This document shows, piece after piece, positions 47,199 to 57,694 of a stretch of DNA of 64,000 nucleotides (positions are counted from its first letter, which is position 1; each line of letters begins with the position of its first letter). Below the pieces are notes generated by a model that made no database searches, was not told the origin of the DNA, and worked only from the letters and a program-made list of their open reading frames with translations. Position numbers and translations under genes: made by a program. The stretch comes from Ailurus styani (taxonomy: Eukaryota; Chordata; Mammalia; Carnivora; Ailuridae), in NCBI GenBank assembly GCA_002007465.1, contig LNAC01000003.1, forward strand, positions 12,855,821 to 12,919,820. Reading direction: 5' to 3'.

Positions 47199-47285
47199 TG
47201 TCCTTCCTTCCTTCCTTCTTTTCCTTCTCCATCCCTTCTTCTCCTCCCCTCCTGTACCCTTCCCTCTTCCCTTTCCTCCGTTTCT
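47199..47285. repeat. CT/CCTT-rich polypyrimidine tract
   Basis: (CCTT)n followed by irregular C/T text. The Lys/Glu/Gly-rich minus ORFs here (88 and 73 codons) derive from it. Confidence 0.85.
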
Positions 47286-47289
47286 TCTG

Positions 47290-47805
47290 AACATAGACAT
47301 AACATGACCCAGCAAATATACTCCTGTTAGAAAGTTATACATGTGTTAGCTAAAGTATATTTGCAAGCATATTCATAGAAGCTGTATTGGTCCTAGCCAA
47401 ATCCTGAAAACCATACAAATGGTTATCAACAGTAAAATGTGTAAATTGTGATACATCCTTACAATGGGATACCATACACAAAAACATGGGCAACTGTTAC
47501 ACACATAATGTTGAATGAAATAAGCCAAAAGAAAGAACAACAAAAAGTACACCCATTTCTACAGAATTTAAAAACAGCAAAATGAATCTACAGTGATAGA
47601 TGTTAAGAGAGTGGCTATGTTTCGAGGGGGGCAGTCACTACAGTAGGGCATGAGAAACACTTCTAGGGAGCTAAGGATGTTCTCCTGATTGAACACAGAA
47701 AACAGGTGTTTGCTGTGCAAAAATTCATGGAGTTGCATATTTGGGGTTTATCTACATTCCTATGTATGTTATACTTCAATAAAAAACATACACTCCTATA
47801 GAAAA
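47290..47805 (+). mobile_element. Old L1 fragment (L1M type)
   Basis: 'atgacccagcaaatatactc', 'catccttacaatgggatacc', 'gttgaatgaaataagccaaa', 'ggttatac'-like 'atgttatacttcaataaaaa' in distal L1 order. Confidence 0.8.
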
Positions 47806-48799
47806 TTTAGATAATAAAGAAATAAGAAAAGCAAAAAAAATCAGACCCTCATAAACATAATTATTATTAACCTTCTGGTATTTTTTCCTTCTAGTCTTTG
47901 AAATAAAATAAATGCTAATATAAGGCAGAGATATAAATTGGGCTATCTATCACCTTCCCCTCACTGTTTATTTCACTTAATGTTGTATAAACTATTTACA
48001 CTTGTCTTTTAAGTATAATTTTTAACATTCCATCATGTCAATGTATCATGATTTAAATGTCAGCATTTTTATTATTTCCTTTTTATCCTTGGGAGAATAA
48101 TGTATGAATCAAAGACACCTACAGTTACAAGAGTCTTGATCTTTTAAGATTTTTGATATTGCCAACCAAAATGTCTACTTCAATTTATATTGAACATCGT
48201 GGTATATTATTGAAAAATAAATCATCATAGAAGAATGTCTTTTTTTCCTCAATGCACTTTAAAAAAAATCTAAATGTACAATATTAAGATATGATGTCCC
48301 TTAAATCAAATATGGATGAGAAAATAAAGTGTACCCAAAAAAATTGGAATATCTATCTTTTAAAGTTTTCTTATTTACATAGACTAAAACATTCTGACCT
48401 ATGATCATTTGGTACTTATAAGTATAGATGTGAAAGTACCCACATGTTACATTATGGGTACCCATAAGTACCCACATGGAAACCAGGGAATGAAACTCAA
48501 TAATTTCCCATTTCATAGAGAGGAATGGTAGCAAATTGTTTATTTCTCCAAAATTATCATCATGTGTTCATGTACACTATGTTGATCAGAATCCTTCATT
48601 TTCATTTCAATCAAAATACAATATTTGGCTATATAAAACCACTTAAAACAAATTAAATCAGTATTACTTTTTCTTTCCTTCCACAAGCAAGAGTTGGCTA
48701 TTGAGTGTGCTACCTGAGTAAGCAATCAGTGGGTCAAGCTAGATCTAGCAAATTCCAATTATGTGTGCCAGCTCTTTGCTAATATGCTAAATGGCTATG
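47806..48799. other. AT-rich stretch, nothing recognised
   Basis: A small duplication 'gtacccacatg' / 'gtacccataagtacccacatgg' lies near 48437-48480. No gene seen. Confidence 0.45.
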
Positions 48800-48814
48800 A
48801 AATTATTCACTTTA

Positions 48815-49016
48815 TTTTTTAAAGATTTTATTCATTCATTTGAGAGAGAGAGACAGAGACAGAGAGAGCACAAGCAGGGGGAGAGGCAGAGGGAGAGGGA
48901 GAAGCAGACTCCCCTGCGAGCTGGGAGCCCGACGTCGGGCTCAATCCCAGGACCTGGAGATCACGACCTGAGCCGAAGGCAGACGCCCAACCATCTCAGC
49001 CATCCAGGCACACCTA
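48815..49016 (-). mobile_element. Can-SINE
   Basis: Reverse-oriented copy. TSD AAATTATTCACTTTA (48800-48814) against AAATCATTCACTTTA (49017-49031), one mismatch. Confidence 0.96.
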
Positions 49017-49109
49017 AAATCATTCACTTTAGGCATTGATTCTTTTGCCTCATTAAATTACTGCAGTCTCAGGGAGCTTAGAAATGTGGGGGGTGACTAG
49101 GATAGCCAA

Positions 49110-49215
49110 GCTTCCAGTAGACTGAACTGAAAGACAGAGGGTGTGGCAGATGTGTTAGAGTAAATGAGAAAAATCTGTCCAATAGTCTGTATCTTCACCA
49201 TCAGGATCTTAATGT
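49110..49215. repeat. Copy 1 of a diverged ~105-bp local duplication
   Basis: Shares 'aaagacagaggg', 'tgtccaata-tct-tat-tct' and 'cacca-caggat/ct' blocks in order with 50148-50255, about 1 kb away. Confidence 0.6.
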
Positions 49216-49912
49216 TTAGATAAGAGATAGAAAAAAAATTATTTTGTGTTTTTTAAGTATTTTGGAAAAAATTAAATATATTGTTCAGGTTAGACTTCAC
49301 AAATATTAATTACTTCTAAATATGGAAAGTACTACAACTTAGAAAAATATCTCTAAAATACTTATTTAAAAATATGATTGTTTTACAAAGTGAAGAAAGA
49401 CAGATCTGGTACTGTAGAATGTGATAATTTATAATTAGCTTAAATCAATAAGATCCTAGATTCAGGGGAAAATGCCTCAGAGGTAAGGCAGCCTTTTGCG
49501 GGCAATCTACTTTTGGTATAAAATTTACATTTTCTCTTCCTCTCAAGAAAACAGTCATTTAAATATCTGACAGAAATGAATTTACTGGAAAGCATTATTA
49601 ATTAAATCTATTTTTAGGCATGCCTACATTCTTTTTAACGTACTAAGTAAATTTAGAGGACACTTGTTTTTTGTCTTTGCTTTCTAAGATCAACAATTAT
49701 TTGACAGAAGAGGAAGTTCCTTTCCCTAACTGGTACATAGCAGAGAGCTAACAAAGTAACAACAGACACGAACTTAATATCTATACTATAAATAACCGCT
49801 ACAATTAATTTTACATGTGTAGTTTCCAAAACCTCTCTTCTCTTGTAAACAGTACATTATTTTCAGATTTTAATGTAAATCTATGACTTCTAAAACTTCA
49901 TGAAAAATGGCA
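49216..49912. other. AT-rich stretch, nothing recognised
   Basis: No ORF of note and no named repeat. Confidence 0.45.
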
Positions 49913-50147
49913 ATTCCGCAAATATTTATTGAGTGGCTATTCCCTTTTTTTGTTGTTCATTCCTAGTTGGAAAGATAACACTATGTAAATCTTAATTCAA
50001 GAGCTAAAGTGAAGATTAGAGAGAAAAGGAGGGAGGGGGGAGAGAAAGTTGCAGGAATAACTGGAAGAGGGAGACACAATTTTGACAGAGGAAGGTTCTA
50101 GGAAGACACTTCATTGAGAGGTAACATTTGAGCCAGACTTTGATAGA
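49913..50147 (-). repeat. L2 LINE fragment
   Basis: Antisense L2: 'gcaaatatttattgagtggc', then 'gaaggttctaggaagacac' and 'gagaggtaacatttgagcca' follow the order of the L2 3' region read backwards. Confidence 0.65.
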
Positions 50148-50255
50148 CAAGACTCTAAGATTACAGAGCTAAAAGACAGAGGGTATTTCAGGCATGGAAG
50201 AGTGGATTGGAAAATTTGTCCAATACTCTATATCTCTACCACCAGGCTTTTAACT
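50148..50255. repeat. Copy 2 of a diverged ~105-bp local duplication
   Basis: Partner of 49110-49215. It lies between an antisense and a sense L2 fragment, so both copies may come from one repeat family. Confidence 0.6.
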
Positions 50256-50262
50256 CTGAGCA

Positions 50263-50800
50263 CCATTCACATTGTTGGGAGAGTGATCTTTCAAGGAGAC
50301 AAAGAGCATGAAGTTATCTTCCCTACTGGCTGAAAGTACAATAAACCATTTAGTAAGTCATGAAAATGTTTATCATCAACTGGACTCAGTTTCTCTCTCC
50401 AGCCCCATCTCCCATTACTAGCTCTTCCTTCCTCCACCCCACTTACCTCAAACATACCAAACTACTTGTAATTTCCCAGAGACACCACATTGTGGCATAG
50501 GCTTCATCTTCTTTCTGCAATGACCCTTTGCTCATTACTTATGTCCCTGATTTTTACTCATCTTTCAGAACTCGCTTGACTAAAACTACCAATGCTAGGA
50601 AGCTACAACTAAAGCAATGACAAAGATAACTAAAGATAAACTAAAGTAAGATTAAAGTTACTCATCAGTTCATCAGCTTTATGTAACTGCCCCCGTGAGG
50701 ACTGGAATAGTCTTTGTCCCCAAATAAGTTCTTTTTGTATGTTACCCTAAGCACAATTTATAGCTCTAATGACAAATGATTTTTCTGCTTGTTTGTTCCT
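50263..50800 (+). repeat. L2 LINE fragment
   Basis: Sense L2 text: 'gagtgatctttcaaggagac', 'actacttgtaatttcccag', 'gcaatgaccctttgctcatt' and 'tactcatctttcagaactcg'. Confidence 0.65.
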
Positions 50801-50802
50801 CT

Positions 50803-50880
50803 CCAGGACCCTAGCTACTGGGTGACCTGAATTTTCGTCATTTGTCCCTTCCCAGGACCCTACCTACTGGGTGACCTGAA
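50803..50880. repeat. Direct repeat, 29 bp, period 49
   Basis: CCAGGACCCTAGCTACTGGG... (50803-50831) recurs as CCAGGACCCTACCTACTGGG... (50852-50880), one mismatch in 29. Confidence 0.9.
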
Positions 50881-51035
50881 AACAGGAATTCATTTGTTTT
50901 GGTTGATGTTAAATTAGACTGCACTGAGCAAAGATATGGAGATGAAGGGTGCAGACATTATCTGGGGATCAAGAATTGATCCTCTGTGGTTGAGGTACAG
51001 AAGAGGAATAAAGAGCTTTAAGAATGGTGAAGAAA

Positions 51036-51210
51036 GGGCGCCTGGGTGGCTCAGTGGACTGATACCTCTGCTTTCGGCTCAGGTCATGATCTCAGGGTCC
51101 TGGGATCGAGGCCCGCATCGGGCTCCCTGCTCAGCGGGGAGCCTGCTTCCCCCCCCCCCCACTCTCTGCCTGCCTCTCTGCCTCCTTGTGATCTCTCTCC
51201 CTCTGTGAAA

Positions 51211-51249
<39 letters not shown>

Positions 51250-51250
51250 A
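51036..51250 (+). mobile_element. Can-SINE with expanded (AAAT)n tail
   Basis: Near-consensus copy with a C-run at 51150-51160 and about 11 AAAT units. Perfect 16-bp TSD AAGAATGGTGAAGAAA at 51020-51035 and 51251-51266, so a recent insertion. Confidence 0.97.
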
Positions 51251-51266
51251 AAGAATGGTGAAGAAA

Positions 51267-54010
51267 ATGGTTGGTGGAAACAATGGTTTGATGTGGAGGG
51301 CTTTGGATGCCATCACAGGAAATTGGATCGCTATTCTATTTTCACGGGCATTCTGGCAAATGTTTTCAACAGATCATTGATCTAATTTATACTTTAAAAT
51401 CTTAAATAGGGAACATTCATATCAAATCAGAGTTTTATGCAGAGAACAACTCATATTGCTTTTATTAACTAAAGTAATGCTTATATATATTTTTTCATGC
51501 TTAAATATTTTTATCAACCATATCACATATATGCTACATGGATGTCTCTTTAATTACAGTTGTTAGAGTTTCTCTAGAGTCTAGACATTCAATAAGAGAC
51601 ATTGAGATTGAATTTCAAGAGAGTATAAAACCTGTCAGGGTATATTATATTTATTAGTAACAGACAACTTCAAGAATTTTTAAAAAAGCAATTGTTAACA
51701 AAATACTTGACAAAATATGGCATTCAGTGAGCCTTGACAATTTTAACTACAAATGGAACTCTAATTAATCAGTGAACTATAGGTACTAAACAGTAGGCGA
51801 CATTTTGTTTTTTTTCTCTGATATTTTGTGTATGTCTATTTGTATCTGTGCGATTTCAACTATCTTAGTGTTCCTTTAATGTGGCCCTATTATTATCTCT
51901 TATATTCATGGCCAATAAGTTTTAGAGTCCATAGTTTACTATCACTCCTACAGCATCTTTTGGTGATTCTATTCTATGGGATATGCTATGGAGCTAGAGT
52001 GGATCCGTTTTAAACATTTTCACAGCAAGAAAATAGAATATGAACATGTGAAAAATTCATCATTACTTTTTAGTCCTTCCAATAGCCACATCTTGAATTA
52101 CTATTCTCAGGAAAAAGCAATCGGTCATCCTAGATATAATATGATTCTGGTGCGCCTACATGTACAGTATGTCAAAAGGGGGGAAAATGAATCTCATTTC
52201 CGAGACTCTGCAGATTGCTAGTGTAAAGGAAGGTTAAAAGAAAACTAAAATGATTTAGAAGTAGTAATAGGTAGGGCACTCCAAAGGCATGAATCTGTGC
52301 TCCAGAGATTACTTCAAAATTGACTGAACTTATAACCACAACATAAAATGATTTTGTATTTAACATAGCAATAGTTCTATAAATTTATCTGCTGTAGGCA
52401 TATCAGAATTTGATTTTATGAAGTAAGTTATGCTGATCACATAGTGGCTTCAGAGGTTAACTTCCAAGAAAATAAAAAGACATATTTTTCCATGAGGGGA
52501 AAAAATGTAATTGGATCCTTTTTCCATTATTCATTATTATACTTTTAATCAACAACAACATAGAATGATCGCAATTCTTACAGAAGAATAGAACCTCTCA
52601 GCTGCTCAATTCTTATTTTTTATTTTGCCCGGATGCAAAATATAAATAAATAAATAAACAACATTCATAGAGAATTGCCTGAATATATGCAGTCCACCCT
52701 TATTTTTATGTTCTAGGTGACACCCTTGGATCAACTCAAATCATTAAGAGTTATCCAGGTATCATTTCTCAGTCTTCTCATAGATTTTCTTTCCCTGAAT
52801 TGGGTTTTGGTAGAATACTATCAACCAGTATTGAGTATAGAGATGTAACAAAATTCATATATTATGTATCATTGCACTCACTGTGGATAATATAGGAAAC
52901 ACAGTCCCATATATTTCAGAGTATCTTTTAATGAGGACTTCTGGTGGAAATTTCTCAGGCTTTTTTCTGGTTTCTATTCATCTCATAGACTCAGAGACTA
53001 ATGTAACTAATCATGTATTCCTGCATATATGATTGGTGAGAGGTCAGTTTCAACTACTGATTTTCAGACTTCTGATGGTGGGTCCTTTTTTTTGCTGCAC
53101 CCAAATCCCTTTTTCCAACAGGGCGGAGGTACCTCCTCTAGAAAGGAGGTCCTTGAGGATTTGGGAGAGCACTTTGTGGTGATTAAATAATACAGAGACA
53201 CTATTAGAATTTAATAGAAGGAAAGCAAGGAGGATAGATGTCCTGTGATGGTTACTAAGCATGGCTTGAGAATGTCCCACCTACCACTGACAGGAAAATA
53301 GCCTGTCTTTAATAACAGTCTCTACAACATTAACTTCATTTCACTCAATCAATATGAAGAAGTTTGCATTGCTTGAACATAACTAAATTGCAATAATACA
53401 TAAATGGGGAGAAATTTATAATTCTATTCTGAACTTTATCCTGAACAATTAACCGTTTCAGACAATCAGATTGCCAAGGACCACAGAGTTTTTCATATTT
53501 AAATCATCAAAACAAAGCACCATTATCTGTCAGTGTTTTAAGCTGTCACATAAATGACATTGGATTCATGAGCCTAGGGCAAGTATCTTATCACTAAATT
53601 AGATCTTCTCACATATTTTGCTTGAGAATTTATATATTAAAGGGAGTGCCTCCAGAGTTATATATAATGTCCCCTTAATTTCTTTTTCATATTATAATTA
53701 TAGCACAGAATTAGATTTTTAAATAATGTATGCAATTAGGTTATATTAACTATGAATTTCCTAAGTATAATGAAAAAGAATATTTTTCTTCATAAAAATA
53801 AGAACATTGAATTAGAAACATTTGAGGAACACTAGTGTAAGAAAATCAAGAGCATAATGTTAATATTTTTGTGAAACAGAAATATGTGCATTTAAAAGAC
53901 AGTTTAGGTACTAGTAATACATTACAAAAGGACAAAGCCAAAAGAATCTATGAATAATGATAAAATATTTGGCTAGAATAACAGTTCAGCAATGTTGCCG
54001 GATTTTTTAA
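51267..54010. other. Unique AT-rich stretch, nothing recognised
   Basis: About 2.7 kb without recognised repeat. Features seen are small: an inverted repeat 'acctcctctagaaaggaggt' at 53131-53150, and ORFs up to 81 codons. Confidence 0.45.
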
Positions 54011-54021
54011 ATGTCATCTTT

Positions 54022-54206
54022 GTTTTAAAGATATATTTATTTACTTATTTTAGCAGGGGAGAGGCAGAGGGAGAGACAGTCTTAAGCTGGATTCCACGCT
54101 GAGTGTGGAGCCCCAGGAGCGGGGCTGGATCCCAAGATCTTGAGATCATGTTATGATCTGAAACCAAGAGTCCCCCATTTAAAGGACTACATCACCAGGT
54201 ACCCCA
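54022..54206 (-). mobile_element. Can-SINE, old and diverged
   Basis: Reverse-oriented with 'gatcccaagatcttgagatc' and a decayed head. Flanks 'atgtcatcttt' and 'aggccatcttt' are a plausible TSD. Confidence 0.82.
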
Positions 54207-54419
54207 AAAGGCCATCTTTAAAAAAAAAATCTGTGATGTCAACAAAGATATTAGTAGTCCCAATTGTAAAAATATTGAAAATCAATATATACCAAGATAT
54301 AATTTTTAAAAGATATGCATGATCCTTAAAGATTAAAAAAATGCTTTATAGAAATACATTAAAGATGTCTTAAGCAAATGGAGAAATATGCAACACAATT
54401 TTTCTTAAAATAATAAATA

Positions 54420-55790
54420 TTACAGTAATATGAAATCTTGACAAATTGATCTAAGATTCAATATTGTATCATTGCAAATCTCATCAATGTTTTCCATTGA
54501 AGTTGACAAACTTGTTCTAAAATTTACATGGATAAAAGGCCAAAAATCTAACAAGGTGGAGAATTTACCCTACTGAAAATAAAATCTTATTGCATCTTAG
54601 ACGATGACTTTGCTATTGAAGTAGAAAAACTTACATATGGAATGGGATAGAGAATAGAGGAAAAAGTAAGCATATATGGTATCTTGACCTGTAACAGTGG
54701 ACATTTCAAGTCAGTGAAGGAAAAGATGGACTTTCCAGGAAATGAAGGTAGGATAATTGGCTGCCTGCATGAAAAAAATTAAATTGAGTCCCAAATCTGC
54801 ATGAAGAAAATGAAATTGAGCACCAATAACAAAAATTGGTTCCAACTGGATTAAGAATTTTAATAGAAAGCTAAATGATAAAACTTTAGGAGACCATATA
54901 GAATATCTTTATCACCATGAAATGAAATACTTTTTTTAAAGATCACACAATTACAAACTATGCAGAAATAAATTATTAATTTCAGAGTCCAGGGTGCTCA
55001 CCATTACACTATGGAACCACCAAATTGTTAATTTCAACTATATTAATAACTTCTTTTCATGAAAGCACCATAAAAAGAATGAAAAGCAAAATCACAAACC
55101 AAGAGAAGATATTACAGACGTGATTAATACTGATGCTATATAAAAACTGCTACCAATCTAAAATAAAATGACAAACAAAATAATTTTTCTAATGGGCAAA
55201 AGTCTTGAATAGATATTTAATTTAAAAAGACATCCAAATGGCCCATAAACATATAAAGAGCAGTTAAGAAAATGCACACTAAAACTATAATGGAATACCA
55301 TTTCACAATTACCAGACTGGCAAAAATGTAAAAGCTAGTCAATATTGAATGTTGGTAAGGATAATGAGAAACTGACATTCTCATCCACAGCTGGCAAGAG
55401 TGTATATTTTAAAAACGGCTTTGGAAAGATTTTGTATTACCTAAGAATTCTGAACATTCATATGTCCTACAATCAAGCAATTTCACTCCTAGATTTATAT
55501 CCCAAAGAAACCTTTGAACATGAGTACCAGGACATAAATATGTTAAAAATCAAAAAGCTTTGTCTAAATTTTATTATTTTAAAATAATGACAAATAAAAT
55601 GTCCATGAATGGTAAGATGGATATATAAAATGTATTTTCAGTTGACTACTACACAGCAATGACAGAAATTTAATAATGCTGCGTGCGTCAACATAAATAT
55701 CCTAATAATGCTGAAAGGAATGAGTCATGAAAAAATACATACACTAGGAGTCCACTCGTGTTAAGTTTAACAACTGGCAAAGTAAACAAT
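54420..55790 (+). mobile_element. Old L1 fragment, interrupted
   Basis: Decayed distal L1: 'ttctaaaatttacatggata', 'catgaaagcaccataaaaag', 'agagaagatattacagacg', 'tccaaatggcccataaacat' and 'ggaataccatttcacaatta' in L1 order. The 80-codon ORF at 55345-55587 lies within it. A 38-bp tRNA-derived insertion interrupts it at 54984-55021. Outer edges are approximate. Confidence 0.8.
54984..55021 (-). pseudogene. Retroposed 5' half of tRNA-Gln
   Basis: On the minus strand it reads GGTTCCATAGTGTAATGGTG then AGCACCCTGGACTCT, matching nuclear tRNA-Gln from position 1 into the anticodon loop with about three substitutions as I recall the gene. Three extra bases (GGT) precede it. There is no 3' half and no poly-A. 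The A box is present, the B box is absent, so it cannot be transcribed as a normal tRNA. Flanks AAATTATTAATTTC (54970-54983) and AAATTGTTAATTTC (55022-55035) form a 14-bp TSD with one mismatch. Confidence 0.8.
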
Positions 55791-55812
55791 TAATATACAT
55801 TGAAACAACAAC

Positions 55813-56018
55813 GGGGTGCCTGGGTGACTCAGTTAGTTAGGTTTCGGACTCTTGATTTCGACTCAGGTGATCATCTTGGGGTCCTGGGATGGAGCTCCGC
55901 CTCAGGCTCCATGTTCATCAGGAGTCGGCTTGAGGACTCTCTCTCTCTCCCTTTGCCCCACGCCCACCTGCTCATGCTCTCTCTCTCTCTCTCAAATAAA
56001 TAATAAAACTAAAAAATA
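55813..56018 (+). mobile_element. Can-SINE, older subtype
   Basis: Head 'ggggtgcctgggtgactcag' with 'actcttgatttcgactcagg'. Flanks 'gaaacaacaac' and 'gaaaaacaata' make an approximate TSD. It inserted at the end of the L1 fragment. Confidence 0.93.
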
Positions 56019-56142
56019 GAAAAACAATAAGGAAAGGCAGGAGAAAGATTAACAAAGAGGTGATTGTGATGGAATGGGGTGAGTGAGAAAGAGGTTATTT
56101 AAGAAGAATAGATCAGGGAGGATTGTAAGTTACTGGTAGTGA

Positions 56143-56809
56143 CTGTTTTTGTTTGTTTGTTTTGTTTTTGTTTTTACCTCAGTAGTTCATAACTTCAGCA
56201 GTGTCTGTTTCAACATTGTCAGTCCTATTGTCCCCCACTTACTGTATCCCAGTTACTTGCACACGCGTAAATGCCCATCTATAATCTAGTTTAATTTCAA
56301 CCTTGGAGTCCCATTATTTTTTTATTGATATACAAAATGTTGGGAAAGGCGACCTTGTGCATGCAGTCTCCTGGATCCCAAAACTGGGCCATGTTAAAAC
56401 AGGTCTTGGGGTGCTTGGGTGGCTCAGTAGGCTTGCAATACTTCCTCACTAATAAGGAGCCCACATAGCCTATGCTGGGCTTATCACCTTGTATGGAAAT
56501 ACCTTTACTTGTTTTGAGCTCAGTGAAAGTACCTTTGTCTCTCCTTGAAGCATGTGCATCATTCGGTACCTGCCCAACCCCAGTATTATATTTGTCTTCC
56601 ACGGGACATGCACGGGGTCCCTCCTCTGGAGCACCAGAGGGCTGTGCACAGGTAAACTGTCCTACAACATTTGCTGGAAGAGACCCACTGGCTATGATAG
56701 ACTGAAGGACATTTTTAAAGCTCATCTTGATTTGTCTCTTCTCTACGTAAAGCATTGTTCTATCCAGTGCTTGGCTTTGTTGTGTTTTCATTGGTGACTC
56801 CAATACCAC
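56143..56809 (-). pseudogene. Possible retrocopy: 170-codon ORF with A-rich tail
   Basis: An open frame of 170 codons runs from ATG at 56809 to 56297. It is compositionally normal: a basic start, a Pro/Gly/Ala-rich part (QPSGAPEEGPRACP), then KTSKGISIQGDKPSIGYVG. Downstream on the same strand, after about 120 bp, an A-rich run with AAAAC and AAAC units (56143-56176) could be a decayed poly-A tail. The head of a Can-SINE may be embedded (TGAGCCACCCAAGCACCCC near codons 131-137), which would argue against a conserved protein. No TSD is certain and I do not recognise the parent. Alternatives: chance ORF or unrecognised repeat. Confidence 0.3.
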
Positions 56810-57301
56810 GATGCAATGGACAGATGTATTTAGAGTCCTTTCCTAGAATTGGTAACTGATGCAAGTACCTTACTCCTTTCAGATTGATAACTGGTAAACC
56901 ATACTCTGCTCAACACAAAATGTCATATACATACATACATACATACATACATATACATATGTGTAGTTATGCATGTCATATACAAATTAATGTATACATA
57001 ATCTATATATAACATTTTGTATATAATACATATATAAATAAACTGAGCCTCATTATTTAACCCCAGGGTAAACTTTTTTTAAAGTATTCATTTCAAAAAA
57101 TTACAGTGATTACACCAAAAATACTTCAAAGGTCTTATTTATCCCTAGAAATTCATGAGTAGAATTATGTGCATAGTAATTTTCATAGATCATATTCCAC
57201 TTCTGATTTGCATATTTTTCCTAAACAATATAGAAATGGTTTTTTCTCATTATTTTGGCCTTTTCTCCGTTACTTACAAGGACATAAATATCCATCTTGC
57301 C
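56810..57301. other. AT-rich stretch with (ATAC)n
   Basis: A (CATA)n run at 56929-56952 passes into degenerate TA/CA repeats up to about 57045. Nothing else recognised. Confidence 0.55.
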
Positions 57302-57324
57302 TTTTTTTTTTTTTTTTTTTTTTT
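57302..57324 (-). repeat. Orphan homopolymer T23
   Basis: An uninterrupted 23-T run, which would be a poly-A tail on the minus strand, but no recognisable retroposon body follows it to the right. It may be the tail of an unrecognised retrocopy or a simple homopolymer. Confidence 0.7.
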
Positions 57325-57493
57325 ACCATTTGGACCTCCTTATACATAACAAAGCTTGAGCTAATGTAAGTGGTGAATACAAAATTTTGTTCCGTTGGGT
57401 AACATCAAAAGCAAATTTTCCAAATTCTTCCAATCCTCTAAAATTTCATTTATCATAAATCAAATTATGAGTCCATAACTGAAAATTATCTTT

Positions 57494-57679
57494 AAAAAAT
57501 TTTTTTAAAGATTTTATTTATTTATTTGACAGAGAGAGAGAGGCAGAGAGAGGCCTACAAGTAGGCAGAGAGGCAGGCAGAGTAAGAGGAGGAAGCAGGC
57601 TCCCCGCTGAGCAGGGAGCCCGAGATCATGACCTGAGCCAAAGGCAGAGGCTTTAACCCACTGAGCCACCCAGGTGCCC
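57494..57679 (-). mobile_element. Can-SINE with internal deletion
   Basis: Near-consensus copy missing about 28 bp between the 'gagcccga' and 'gatcatgacc' blocks; the break lies at a short GA direct repeat. TSD CTGAAAATTATCTTT (57479-57493) against CTGAAAAATATCTTT (57680-57694). Confidence 0.95.
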
Positions 57680-57694
57680 CTGAAAAATATCTTT

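Noticed and set aside
51036..51250. Recurring peptides such as APGWLSGLKPLLSAQVMISGSWDRGPHRAPCSAGSLLPP-like frames seen at many sites
   Set aside because: The same peptide arises wherever a Can-SINE occurs; it is the SINE read in one frame, not a protein family.
56405..56430. Can-SINE head (GGGGTGCTTGGGTGGCTCAG) as an independent insertion
   Set aside because: Only about 25 bp match and no body, tail or TSD follows; noted under the 170-codon ORF instead.
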